Below, piece by piece: positions 31,795-45,767 of a stretch of 64,000 nt of DNA (the stretch's first letter is position 1; each line of letters starts with the position of its first letter). This DNA comes from Colletotrichum lupini. Its lineage: Eukaryota; Ascomycota; Sordariomycetes; Glomerellales; Glomerellaceae. The stretch spans positions 372,001 to 436,000 of the forward strand of contig NC_064675.1 of NCBI RefSeq assembly GCF_023278565.1, in the 5' to 3' direction. A program made the position numbers and the translations under genes. The notes beneath the pieces are model-generated. The model made no database searches and was not told the DNA's origin. It worked only from the letters and a program-made list of their open reading frames with translations.

Positions 31795-34700
31795 GCACGT
31801 ATCATCGAGACCATGGAGTGATTTTGCCTTACTATTAGTATCCCTATTACAGGGTAGTTAGTTCGAACCGTAGTTAACGAAGAGATTAATTAAACTATAT
31901 AAATATCTACGTAGTAAGTATAAAAAGGAGGTTCTAACTATAAGTTAGGCTAGCTACGATAATTATAAATAAGGCCCCTAATTAGCCCCTACGTAGTTAG
32001 CTATATACTACGGTCGAATTAGACTTCTAATTTAATACTAACTTTCTCTTTTTTTTATTAATTTAACTACTATAGTTGGGGGTATAATTTAACCTCGGGC
32101 CCGTTTACTAAGTCGTCTCCTTTTCCCTCTTTTCTTTATTTTTTTTATATAACCTATCTTTTTATTTATATAATAACTTTTCTATTACTTACGAATCGCT
32201 CTAATTCCTTATTTAATACTACTTTTATAAAAGCGTTTACGAGGTTATTTTCATTATTAATTTAATAAATGATAAATATCTCGCGCTTTTTATATAATTA
32301 CCTAAGGGCTATAATATTAATTATAAGCCTCTTTTCCTTTGTTATTCTTAATTTAACGAGGTATTTATATAGCGAATAGGAATTAGTATAAATAACTATT
32401 AAAATAAGTAGAAGGCTAATTTAATTAGTAATTTTCTTTAGTATCGTTAAAATTGCATAAGAGAGGTTAACGCCGTTAATTATATTATAAACCTCTAACG
32501 CTAGTATACTTCTTATTACTTATTTACTTTTAGTTAACGAGTAATAAATTATATTATTATATATAATAAATTCGCTCTCGCTTATACTCTTATTAATTAA
32601 AATAATAATATACCCTAATTACGAAATAAGGTTATTATTATTTATAAATAACTTATTAATAAAAACGTAGAGCTTATTAATTATAAAGTTAATTAAGTAA
32701 TAAACGAGACCTTAATCGAGATTTATTTATTATTACTTAAGCCGCTTATTAAGTACCTTAACGTCTTATTTAATTAGATCTATAGCTTATACTACTTTAG
32801 TATAATTAAAAATTACCTTAGGTTAATAAATACTTATAATATATACCCCTCGTACGAGCTTAGCCTTATACTACTTTTTAATATTAATTATATTTAGATT
32901 AATAAGGTTAATCTTCTCGCCCTATCCCTTTTACTAAAAAACAACGGTTTTCTTTTTAATTATAAAAATCCCGCCGTTAAATACTAAGGGGGTATTTATT
33001 ATAAAGACCTCTTTTAGCTTTACTACGAAGCCCGCTTTTTAAAGCTCCTTATCCTCCTTTTTTATAAAGTTAATATTAAATAGGCTTAATATATCGTTAG
33101 TATCGGATTAGAAGTCCAATTCGACTGCGGCATTCTGCCGACTGCGCAGGGGCCAATTAGGGGCCCTATTTATAATTATCGTAGCTAGCCTAACCTATAG
33201 TTAGAACCTCCTTTTTATGCTTACTACGTAAATATTTATATAGTTTAATTAATCTCTTTATTAACTACGGTTCGAACTAACTACTTTATAATAAGGATAC
33301 TAATACTAATTAGTAATTAAATTCTATTATTATAGATTAGTAAGGTATTTCGCTACGTAAAAAAAACGACCTCTTAATACCGTACGGAATAAGAGATTTA
33401 TATTAATTAACTTTATAAAAATAAACGAAAAAGGAGGCGATTCTCGAATACCGCACGGAATTAAGTAATTATAGCCCTTTATTACTTACGAGAGGTCGAC
33501 GTTTATTATATTAAACTATGTTAATTAATAGAACTGCTTAAGTAACTAGCCTTTTACCGTCGCCCTGAGCAGCTTTTTTATTAAACGACTTTTTTACGGC
33601 CGGCCCGCAATTAGAAATTAACTAATTAAATTAATAAAAATATAGTATAAAAAAGTACCGCGCGATTAAAAAAAGGGATCTCTAAACGTAAATATTCTTA
33701 CTTAATAACGAAAGTAACTTTATAAGAGTTATTAAGCTAAGAGATTTATAGTATATAGAAAAGTTTATTACTATAAGGATCTTATAAATACGACTTTAAG
33801 CCCGCGATCTAAATAACCTCTTTATAGCTCCCCTAACTACCCCCCGGGTATTATTTAAAAATATAATATAAGGGACGGTTTAACGAGGGAAAAGGGTATT
33901 TAGAAGTCCTAATAGTATTAAGTTAAGAGTATTACGGATCTTAGAAATTAACTTAAAAAAAAAGTAGCTACCCTAAAGTAGTCCTACGACCTCCCGCTAG
34001 AATTACTATTAGTTTAAAAAAAAGTTAAAAAGATAAAGATCTAAAGGGAAAAAAAAAGGATTTTTTAAAGGGCTACTAAAGGGCTTTCTTTTTATACTAG
34101 CTCCCGGCGCGAGATTACTAATTTTAAAAAATTAATTAAAAAAGCTATTTAGAAATTATAAAGAGTACGAGGCTTAGGAAGCTAGAAGTATACGGGATAG
34201 CGGAAATTAATAATTAATAAAGATCCTAAGACTAATTGCTATATTTTCTTATAGTAATATAAACGTTTATTATTATTATTATTAAAAAGAATTACTAAAA
34301 CCTACCCTTTTTTACTAAACGAAAAGGAGGATCTTAATAAGTACGATAGCTAGTAATTTAGAAGGGTAGTAATAATTATTAAAAATAATAAAAACGAGAG
34401 TAGTAGCGAGATAGTAAAAAGAAGTAGGAATCTCTTAGACCTTAATAAATTCGTTAAGTAATAAAAGTACGGATTTGCTATAACTAGTACGTAGATTAAA
34501 TATATCCTTATTAAAATTAAATACGCTAATAACCGCTAATATGGGTATAAGTTAGAGCACGACCCTTAGCGAGTTAGGGTAAAAAAGAAGAGGACGAAAC
34601 CCGATCCTAAATAGAATCCTAATCCCTTATAAGTAAGTAAATATTAACTTAGACTATTAAGGGACGTAAATATATAAAATTGCGGATTAGCTTAATAATA

Positions 34701-37700
34701 AATAAATTAACGCGGTATTAATCTATTTAACTAAGGTTTATAAGAAAAAGGGGCTATAGGGGTAACCCCTATTTTACGAAATTATAGACGACTTTAGTTA
34801 CTAACTAAATAAATAGTTCGCGAGCGTAAGCTTAAGAATTATAAAAGTAGTTAATAGATTCCTTTATGGGCGAGGAGTATTATTAGCGTAATTATAATTA
34901 TAAGAGCTATATAAAATACTAGTAGCGATAGTTATAGAGGAGGAATTCGTACTATAAAACTAAGTATAAATCGATAGAGCGTATAATCGCTTTAACGAAT
35001 TTAAAAAAAGGGTAAATAACCTAAATTTCCTCCTTATAATTACTAACGGAAATCTATCGTTATAAAAGGATATACCGGGGTAAAATATAGTACTAAAAGT
35101 ACGATAATTAATAATTCTACTTATTTCGATTTATAACTTATTATTATTACTAATACGAAATTCGGCGCCGATTGGCTAATAAAGAAAAAGGTAAATAACC
35201 CGAAGTTACTAATAGTACGTAGCGACGTAGGGATCGTATATAGATACTAAAAATCTAGTAATAAATACGAGGTAATTTATAAACTTTAAAAAGATCTTTT
35301 TAAAAAAGAAATTATACTCCAGGGGGAAGTATAAGGTCTTATAAGAAACCCTAACGATATTTTACGATTATTATAAAAAAGTCGGAATTAGGGAATATTA
35401 ATACTATTTAGTAATTAATATTGTACTTATAAGTAAAGCCTCTAATTATTATTACGAAGCGGTACGTAATCTCGATCGAAACGACTTTCTTAATATAATT
35501 AACGTAATCCGAAGCCGCTTTGAGACTTATAATAAGAACTTAGAGCTCCTATCTAAGCTATAAGTAATTTTTTTTATATTTATAGCTAAGATAATAGAGG
35601 GTAAATTACGAATAGAGATCCTTAAAGAGCTTATCGATCGAATTAATAAGCTAGCGAAAACCTAACTAAATAAGGGGATAAACGAGCGGAAAGTTAAATA
35701 TTTTTATACCGTAATTTAATATATACTAAAAATAAAAATAACCCTATACTAAGTACCTAAAAACTACGAAACGCTCTATTTAAAGCTAAGATCTAGCTTT
35801 AATATTAAAATAAGAATACCGCGCTAAACCTACTTCTAGGTATATAACGGCCCTTATTAATAATATTAAGTCGATTAAACGTATAATAAGAAAAGAAAAG
35901 AGGCTAAATACGGTAATCGTTAGTAAGGAGGCCTAGATTCGTTAAATAGGTAGAGATTTAACTTACGGGCAGAGTAATAAAAAAAATAATACTATATTTA
36001 TAAAAAGAATAGATATGAGTTAAGTAACTACTTTAAAGAGGAGCGTATTAAATTATATAAATAGTATAGAAAGTCGAGGGTGGTAAATAGTAAAACTAGC
36101 CCTCGTCGGTTTAACTAATTTTTTATTATATATAAGGGTAGATCCGGGGGTACGAAACTTAGTAATAGTAATTCAAGTAGTAGCCTAAAGTATATACCCC
36201 CTATAGGAGAATTAGAAAATAAAAAAGATCTTACCCCTTATACTAACGAATTAGATTATAATAAAATTAATAATATTAACTACTCTTTTTTTACCCCATT
36301 AGCCTCTAGAGGATATATAAAGCTAAATAAATAAAAAGTAGTAGAAGCTCTTAATAAATAAGCTTTTATTTATAAATAGTAAGGGAAGGTCTCTAAGACG
36401 ATAGATACGGAGGTGGCTAAAAGGGCGAATTTAATAAGGCTAAAGCCTATTTTCTTAATAATTAAAAAAAAGACGCTATCTTTTTTAATATCTAAAGAAA
36501 AGGAATATAGTACTAAGTAAATCTAGGGGTAGCTAGAGGGGTCCTTTTTATACTACCTAGATCCCTCGAATACTAAGCTCGTATAAGTATTTTATATAAG
36601 TAAAAGGTACGGCCTAAACGATTTTTATAGGATTATCCTAGATACTAAGGTATCGTAATAATTAACTAAAGGAAAAGGGTAATTCTAAGCGCTATAAAAA
36701 ATCGCGCTAATAATACTTAATACGTTAATAGCGGGTATTATAAGGATTAGTTTCGGCCTAAGTAAGGAAATCGTTGCCCTAAGTATAATAAAAATAGAGA
36801 TATATTTCGGAACGATAACTTTTTATATTTTACCTATTAATACCCCATTTTTCCTATATTTAAAAAATATAAATCGACTAAGTATTATATTTCATAATAC
36901 GAGGAATAGAATCTCTAGTAGTAAGTACTTTAAAATAGTCGAACGATAATAGGGGTATACGTTTATAAAGCTTATTAACGATACGAAGTTAATTAATTAC
37001 TTAATAAAAAGTAAGCTTAGAAAACTATACTAGAGATTTAAGTACCCGTTAGTTACGAGGCTATATAACTTCCTAAAGTAATTAAGTAATAATAATATCG
37101 AAATAGGGGCGCTAGAGTAGTTAACGAAAGTATATTATTAATACTAAATAAATACGTAGAGCCTACGTAGATTTAAATTTAAATTACGTAATAAGCTTAA
37201 CTTTAACTAAGAAATCGTCGTTAATATTTCTTACTTAAATAGTCGGCTAGTATTATATATAATTAATATAGCTATATCTTTCTAAGTAGGGTAATTCTTT
37301 TAGGATTTATAAATAAAAATAGTATAAGTAGCCCTATGAAAAAGCTAGATCGATATATACTAGGGACCGCTAAATAGTATTAAAACTAACGCTAGTATTA
37401 GCTTTAAGTTAGTAAAATTTAGGGATAATATAACGGCTTATAATATATAGCTAAAAGTCGTACTTATTAAAGCGTACTATAGTATTAGAAAGGTAAAAAG
37501 GGCATATTAATAATTAAAAAGGGCGTTTAGAATTATTAAAAAGGAAAATCCGGATTTTACTAACGACGAATGCCTCTAGATAGTACTTAAATACTATAAT
37601 AATACTATAGGGCCTAACGGACTTATACTAACGCTATTAGTATTTAGAGCATATTTAAGAACGACCTTAGCCTTACTATTATTACTAAGTATAAGCTAAC

Positions 37701-39474
37701 GAACCTAAGTAATTAAAAAAGTAATATAGGTACTGCGCGAAGTAAGTATAAAAAGGTAAGTTAACGAGGTAATTACTATGCATAATAGGCTTAATATAGG
37801 GGATAATTTAAATATATTACTAAATTCGGATATATAAGTATAGTGCGAAATTACTTAATAGTAGACTAGGCTATATAAGTTAATTTTTATTAACGAGCGC
37901 TTTTATATAGTTACGAGAGATTATAACTAGCTACTTAAAGTATTAATTATAGTAGTTAAACCGTACTATATAGATCCTAATAAGGTAATTTTTAACTTAT
38001 AAAAAGAAAAAGAGCTAGGGGAAACTATATAACCCGCGGTAGAAATATAGGAAATTATCTTTAACGAAATCGTCGTAGTAGTACTAATAAACGACGAGGA
38101 AAAGGAAATTACTAAAAGGGTACTAATACTACTAGCGAGATGTTATAAAAGACCACGACGGTAAGCCCTAACGCGGCAATTTATTACTAACGACGAGGTA
38201 ATTAATACCTTTTATATAGTAAAAGAGAAAGCCGATTTTAAGCTAGTAATTAAACTACGTAAAAAAGGCGTAATTATAACTACTAAAAAGCCATATAAAG
38301 GATTAGATCTTATTAAAATAAATACTCTTTACGATTAAGGGGTCTATTAATTTATCCTATACGACCTAAAAAAATATATAAACCTCTATATATTTAAATT
38401 ACGAATAGTTCGTAAGATTAAAAAAAAAGGAATACCCTAGCTATATAAGAAGTTTAGATACGTAATTTAGGGATACGGTAACGTTAAAAAAGCGACGCTA
38501 CTTATATAATCGCTTATTATATAGTACTATAGCTAACGATTAATAATAGTACTAATAGTATTACTATAAAAAAAGGGATATAAGATTTAGAGCCGTAATA
38601 TTACTTAGGCCTATACCTAATCGGCTACAGGGCTTATAAAGAAAATCCTAGCCTATTTACTAAAAGAAATAGCTAGTAAGTACTTAGAAAGCACGATTAT
38701 TAAAGTACTTAAGCTACTATATAGGCTCGTAAAATCGGGTACTTATTAATAAGCTACTTACTACGATTTTTATATTAATTAACTATTAATAGTTACCTCT
38801 ACGTACGACCCGTGCCTACTAGTCGTAGAGTACGAAAGTAATTAATTTAGGATCGTTAGAATATAAACTAATAATATATTAGGCCTATTCGATATTAACT
38901 TTATAAAAAAAGAGGATAAGGAGCTTTAAAAAGCGGGCTTCGTAGCGAAGCTAAAAAAGGTCTTTATAATAAATACCCCCTTAGTATTTAATAGCGGGAT
39001 TCTTATAATTAAAAAGGAAACCGTCGTTTTTTAATAAAAAGGGTAGGGCGAGAAGATTAACCTCGTTAATTTAAATATAATTAATATTAAGAAGCGGTAT
39101 AAAACTAAGCTTATATAAGGGGTATATATTATAAGTATTTATTAACCCGAGGTAATATTTAACTATATTAAAGTAGCATAGGCTATAAATTTAACTAAAC
39201 GAGACGTCGAAGTACTTAATAAGCAGCTTAAGTAGTAATAAACGAATCTCGATCGAGGTCTCGTTTATTACCTAATTAACCTTGCGACTAATAAGCTTTA
39301 CGTCTTTATTAATAGGTTATTTATAAATAATAACGACCTTATTTCGTAATTAGGGTATATTATTATCCTAGCTAACGAGAGTATAGGTAAGAGCGAATTT
39401 ATTATATATAGTAATATAATTTACTACTCGTTAACTAAATATAAATAAGTAACGAGAAATATACTAGCGTTAGA

Positions 39475-42400
39475 TGTTACGGCGCTGGCGCTGGGCCCCT
39501 TAGCGCCTAGGCCTTAGGCACCTAACGGACCCCCTATGGGTTACGTAACTACTAGACCGCTGGGCCTAAAAGCCTAGCGCCCTAGATTCCGCCCACTAGT
39601 CTACTTTTTCCCTCTTTACGTTAAGTTATATTTATTAGGTTAATATAGTAGCGTTCCGACCTACCTTAAGTTCCCTTTCGTAATACTACTTAACGTCTAT
39701 TATAATTCCTTCTCTAAAAACGGAACGATAATATCTTAACCTATTTAATCCGCTATAATAAATAGCTACTTTTATTAAAAAAAAGCGCAACGCCAAGTAA
39801 TAACTAACTAATTAACTACGTAAAATAATCGATACTCTCTAAACATATACCCCCTTTACTAAATACTATAGTCCGAAATAAGAGCCGAGGAGAGCAAATA
39901 TCTTTTTATACTAATGATTTTTAATAAAATCGCTACTTATATAAGTAGTACTAAAGCGTTATAAGCACTAATAAGAACACCGAACTCCTTATATTCGACC
40001 CCGAGGTTAACCTCTTTAACTAGTTTATAAAATAACTCTTATTTTTTATTACGTAGGCCGATCGACTTAAGTACTTTTATTATATTAATAACAAGCTCGC
40101 ATCCCCTCTTTAGATTCGTAACGAGGGTCTTTTTAGTAATACTAAGTAGTATAATACTAACCTTAAGTTTATTTAGGACCTATATAATTAAAATAAGGGC
40201 GTCGCCCTTTAGGCCTAGGTTAAGAGCTAGCTAAAGATGCGCATTACCTAGTACTATTTTAAATAAGTACTTATCTTTATAATTAGCTAGCTAAGTAATA
40301 GTACCGAGCGGCTCTATAAAATAACTAAAGAAAATATTAAAGTTATACGCACTATTATTATAGAGCTTTAGAATATTAAAAAGTAATTAGACTGCGCTTT
40401 TTATATTAATACCGCGCTTAGCGAGCGCGTTAAGTAATTAAAAAACGGCTCTATAGCTAATATTAATAATAACGAGCGTAGAGATAATACTTACTATACA
40501 CTAGAGTAGTACCTTACTAAACTTAAAGTATAGGGTAGTTACGAGAATATACCGGCCTCGGTATACTAGCCCTCTTATAGATCTAAGATACTTAACGTCC
40601 CTATTTTTATAAGCGACGACGATAATAAGGGGCTAAAGTTCCCTTATTAGCTTTAGCGTATTATAAAGCGCCTTAAGAACGTAAACTTTAGTACTAACGG
40701 ATACTACTTAGAGTACGTTATTAATAAGGTTAGCGGTATTATAATAAAGTTTATTTACCCTATACTAGCTTTTAACGAGATTATTATAATAAACTAGCTA
40801 CTATATAAGCTTAAATTAGCTTATACTAGCCTTATTATAATAAATAATACTAGTTAGAAGTTAAATACCCTCTCTATTACCCTTAAGGACGTTTACTAAA
40901 AGCGCTCTATTTTTATAGAGCTCGTCTGCGTTAATAAGCTCCCTAAGTCCTAATAAAAGCGCCGCTTCTATAATAAGCTCCCGATTTACCTTTAGAACTA
41001 GGCTATTTTAAAATATTTAAATAAGGACGCGACTTTTTAAAAATATACTAAGTACGTTACTTAGCTCGTTAATATAATATAGCCCCCGTTAATTAGTAAT
41101 AGGGCCCCTAAGAGTATTATACTTACCCACACCGCCCCTATTAAAAGAGGAGATAGAAATAATAATACCACTAAGTAGAATACTTATAGCTAAACTATAA
41201 GCTACGAGACTATTCCTAAGGCTCTATATTAAAAACTTAAGGATAGTAGTACTTACTTCGTTTATAATAAGCCTAGCTACGTTTCTTAGGATTATTTTAA
41301 GAAGTTAAATATTACTATAATAACTATAGACGCTACTAGCGAGTAGTACGTCTCGGACTTAGAAAACTAAGCCCCTTAGTATAAGTAACCTCCTAGCTAG
41401 AGGATAAGTATAAAAATAGAAAATTAGTAATTTATTTAATAAACTTATAAGATTTTATAAGGGGGTAACCTCTCGAGATCGAGCTTATAATAATATTTAA
41501 TAAATATAGAATTTATTTAAAAGCCTTATTTAATACGGGAGCTAATAAATACGGATTTATAAATAACCGCGTAACCCTATTATTATAAAAATTCTATATA
41601 GCCCTATTTAATAAATTACTATGCCCTATCCCTACTACCGGATTTAATAGCGAGTAATTAAAAGACGCTAGTATAGTATAAATTACTAACTTATATATTA
41701 ACCGCTAGGTCTTTTTAAAAATACTCCTACTTTAACTTAATATAGGGCGCTACGACCTAATCCTAGGGCGGAAGTAGTTTAAGTACTATAAAGTTAATTT
41801 AAATATGCGCCGTAGGTACTTAATATAGCCCGAGGATTTACTATTATAAAACACCCCCTTTACTATCGTTAGGGATATAGAGGACCTATATACCCCTAAG
41901 GTTATTAACGTATAATACTAAATTAATACTAAGCGACAGTAGGAAATATTTAAAATAAATATAGTACGGTACGACGAATAATTATAAGAAAAGCGGGCAC
42001 TACCTAAACTTATTAAAATACTCTATTAACTATAGGGCTCGCGAGACCGATATATATAGCGGTTTAATAATACTAAAAATACTTAGAAAATAAATCGCGC
42101 ACTTACTAATACGCTATCGACCCTTTTAAAAAAGACTAAACCTATATAGACTTTTACTTAGTATAAAGGAGCTAATACCGCCCTTAATATCGCTTTTATT
42201 AATACCTTAGCGTTCGAGACTAACTTAAAGCGCAAGGACGTTAAGCTAGGCTCTATATCGTTATATAAGCTAAACTATATAATTAAAAATAAGTAGGCGG
42301 GATAAGAGGACCCCCTAAAAGGCGATAATTAAAAGACCTAAGACCTTATTATTACGAAGCTTTTAGAGGTACTAAAGCCTTAGACCGACGTTTTTAATAA

Positions 42401-45400
42401 AATAGCGAGCGATATACTAGCGCTATACTATAGCTATAATTATAAAATAGAGCTCGTAAAGGGAGGCTAAGAGAAGCTTACTTACTACCCCCTTTATAAG
42501 TAATCGGTACCCGAGCTAGAGGTAACTAGAGCCTACCTTTTAGAGTACTTCTATAAGGGATTTATTAAGCCTAGTAACGCGCCCTTTATATTACTTATAC
42601 TATTCGTTAAGAAATATAATAATAGCTTATAATTCTATATCGACTTTAAGAAGCTAAATAAGATTATAAAAAAGGATCGGTACCTTCTATTTCTAATTAA
42701 CGAGACGCTAACGTAGCTAAGCCGAGCTAAGGTATTTACTAAACTCAATATTAAATAAGCCTTTTACCGCATCCGCCTTAACCTTATTTTAAAAAACCTT
42801 ATAACCTTCCGCACCCGCTACGGGGTATATAAATATAAAATACTACCCTTCGGCCTTTATAATAGGCTAGCTACGTACTAGCGATATATAAACGACGTAC
42901 TAATAGAGTACCTAGACGATTTCTATATTACGTATATAAATAATATCCTAATCTTCTTAAACGACCTCCTATAGTACTATAAGTACGTTACGAAAGTACT
43001 AAATCGCTTACGAAAAGCTAGATTATAGGCTAATATTAAAAAGTGCGAATTTAGCGTTACTACTACGAAGTACCTAGGTTTTATCTTTAGTACTAATAGT
43101 ATATAACCCGACGAAAATAAGGTCTTTATTATAAAGAACTAAAAGCCGCCTATATCGCTTAAGGGTATCTAATCGTTCCTTAGCTTTTATAATTTCTATA
43201 AGAGGTTTATAAAGGACTATAGGTGCCTAGCTAGACTACTAATAAAGCTAACTAGTAAAGGCGTACCTTTTTAATTCGACGCTAATTATAATACCGCGTT
43301 TAAAGCGCTAAAACTAGCCCTTACGATAGCGCCTATACTCCGTTACTTTAGGCCCGAGCTATTTATATACTTAAAGACTAATGCGTTAAACTCGGTATGC
43401 GCTAAAGCCCTAGTTTAACGGTAAATAAATAATGGCCTATAGTACCCCGTAGCGTTCTATTTAAAAACTATAAACAGCGCAGAGCTTAATTATATTATAT
43501 ATAATAAAGAGATATTAATAATAATAGTTTATTTAGAGGAGTAGTGCGCAGAACTAGTTAGTTATTACTAAAAGTTTAATATTATTATAGACTATTAGCC
43601 GCTCTTATTTTTTATAACAAAGCGTCTCCTTAACTTATAATAGGCCCGCTAGGCTAGCGCCCTAGCTAACTTTAACTTTTAGATCTAATATTACCTAGGG
43701 TAGGAAAATGTACTTATTAACGCTTTATTAAAAAAAACGAGGATATTAGGACCTAATAGGTACTAAAAGAGGCTAACCGAACCTAGGTCTTATTATTACT
43801 AGAGCTACTATTACTAAATATTGTTACCGAGCTACGAGCGCTATCAAAGAACGTAGTATAATAGCCTAAGCTCGTAATTAGGGCCCTTATACTAAAGGAC
43901 GAGCTTTAGGGGTACTTACTAATTAAAAAAGTACTAAAGCTTAACTATAACCCGATAATAATATCGCTTACCCTAATATGAGCGCTAGTAACCGAGGGCT
44001 ACGAGCGCTAGAAAATTTAGGATAATAAGTTACTTATAATAAATAGTAAGCTCGTCGTGCCCGAAGAGGATAATTTACGTATTATAATTATCCGAGAGGT
44101 ATATAAATAGAGGCTCCTGGCGTACCTAGGGCATAATAAAGTAGTTAAAATAATTAAGTAATAGTATTACTAGCCTAGCCTTATAGTAAATATTTATTAA
44201 CACGTTAAAAACTATTATACGTACCGTCGCTCTTAAAAACCCTACGATAGGCCCCCGGGGGAGCTAAGGCCTCTACTTATACCTAACTACCCGTAGTAGC
44301 ATATTTTAATAAACTTTATAATAGTACTCCTTAACTAAAAGGGCTATAATACGATATATATTATAGTTAATAAACTAGGTAAAAGAGCTATATTAATACT
44401 TTATTATAAAACTACTACCGCGCGGGATATAAGTAAGATATTTTATAAACGAGTATTACTAATTTTTAGGCTACCTAAGATTATTATTTCTAACTGCGGT
44501 CCTTAGTTTATATTAAACTTTTAAAGGGAGCTGTGTAGGCTTTGTAGCGTTAAGTTATAATTATTAATAATAAACTACTCGTAAATAGATAGTTAAATAG
44601 AGATCTTAAACTAGTATATCCTCTAGTAGCTATAACCCCTAGTTAATTATTACTAAAATAATTAGAGCGATATACTACTTATAATAAACTTTACTTACGT
44701 AGCCTAACTTAATAAAACTACGGGACTATTACTTTACGAGGTCGAATTTAGCCACTAGCCTCGACTATTTTTTAACTAGGCCGCTAAAACCCGACGCTTT
44801 AACTTAACTAAAGAGAAGCTTAATTATACTAAGGCTTAGAGGATAGCCTAAGGTATTTATAAGGCCTAGGAGATCGCTAGAAATAATATAAAAGTTACTT
44901 AAATAAGATATTAAAAGTACGCTAACTATTACTAACGGCCTAACGACCTAAAGATTAGTAATAGGGTATTTATAAATATATTTTACTAAAAGACCTAAGA
45001 CGCTAATAAACTATAATAGCCCTAGGCTAGCCCCTGGCCTATTGTTAGCGCTGGCCTAGGTAGTATATAAATTATAGAACTACCCGTAGGGAGTAAAACT
45101 TACCTAATTTTCTACTTAAATAAGCTAAGAAAGGCTATAAAGGACCCCCTACTTAAATAATACTAAGACCCCCCGCTACCGATCCTTTATAGCTCTAATA
45201 AGCCTGAGTATAAAGTCTCGTAAGTAGTTAAATTACGAGTATAATACGGCAAGCTATAATACTAAGCTAATTAAAAAGGGTATAATAAGGACCTTACGTA
45301 GTATAACGTAAAGAGCTTTTATTATGCACTAGCGGCCCTATAAGCGTTCTATAAGTAATACCTAACGGCTACGGAATTACTAAAGAACCTCGTATTATAA

Positions 45401-45767
45401 ATAGAGGTAGCGGCTAGTAATAGCCCGGCCTTACTATAGGCCGACGATAACGTAGTAGCCGCCCTTATTATAAGCTTATAAGAGGTAATTATAGAGGGTT
45501 AAAATGGGGAATTAAGCGTTATAAATAGCGCCTTTTATGCTAGAGGGGGGGGTAATATTACGGCGCTGGGCACTAGGCCCCTTAGTACCTAGGCCTTAGG
45601 TACCTAACGGACCCCCTATAAGTTACGTAACTACTAGACCGCTAGGCCCAAAAGCCCAGCGCCCTAGATTCCGCCCACTAGTTTACTTTTTCCCTCTTTA
45701 CGTTAAGTTACGTCTATTAGGTTAATATAGTAGCGTTCCGACCTGCCTCGAGTTCCCTTTCGTAACA
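39475..45767 (+). mobile_element. Ty3/Gypsy chromovirus-type retrotransposon E (6,293 bp), innermost in the nest
   Basis: LTRs 39475-39685 (211 bp) and 45556-45767 (212 bp) with perfect terminal inverted repeats TGTTACG/CGTAACA, and a 4-bp direct repeat TAGA on both sides (39471-39474, 45768-45771). A G-tract (GAGGGGGGGGTAA) precedes the 3' LTR as polypurine tract. It carries Gag with a zinc-knuckle remnant, protease, reverse transcriptase, RNase H, integrase and chromodomain in Gypsy order. The target sequence (AGCGTTAGAGGTTT) is intact in copy A at about 8579-8592, proving the insertion. RIP-mutated with many stops, though a little less AT-rich than the Copia copies. Confidence 0.95.
41250..45340 (+). 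pseudogene. RIP-degraded Gypsy Gag-Pol (zinc knuckle to chromodomain)
   Basis: Reading through stops on the plus strand: zinc-knuckle remnant around 41250-41295 with its cysteines partly lost; aspartic protease LFNTGANKYGFI at about 41527 (usual D-T-G-A changed to N-T-G-A). Reverse transcriptase spans about 42560-43240, with FYIDFKKLNK, KDRYLLFLI, YKILPFGLYN and YINNILIF, the last being the YxDD box with both Asp now Asn, the expected RIP G-to-A effect. RNase H is at about 43320-43720. Integrase at about 44040-44900 shows PPGELRPLLIPNYP and GRAI-like segments. A chromodomain-like stretch lies at about 45180-45330 after KLRKAIKDPL. No domain keeps an open frame. Confidence 0.85.

Noticed and set aside
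39475..45767. GC-richer island in the repeat as a host gene cluster or satellite
   Set aside because: Matching LTRs with TGTTACG/CGTAACA ends and Gypsy protein order show it is a retrotransposon.
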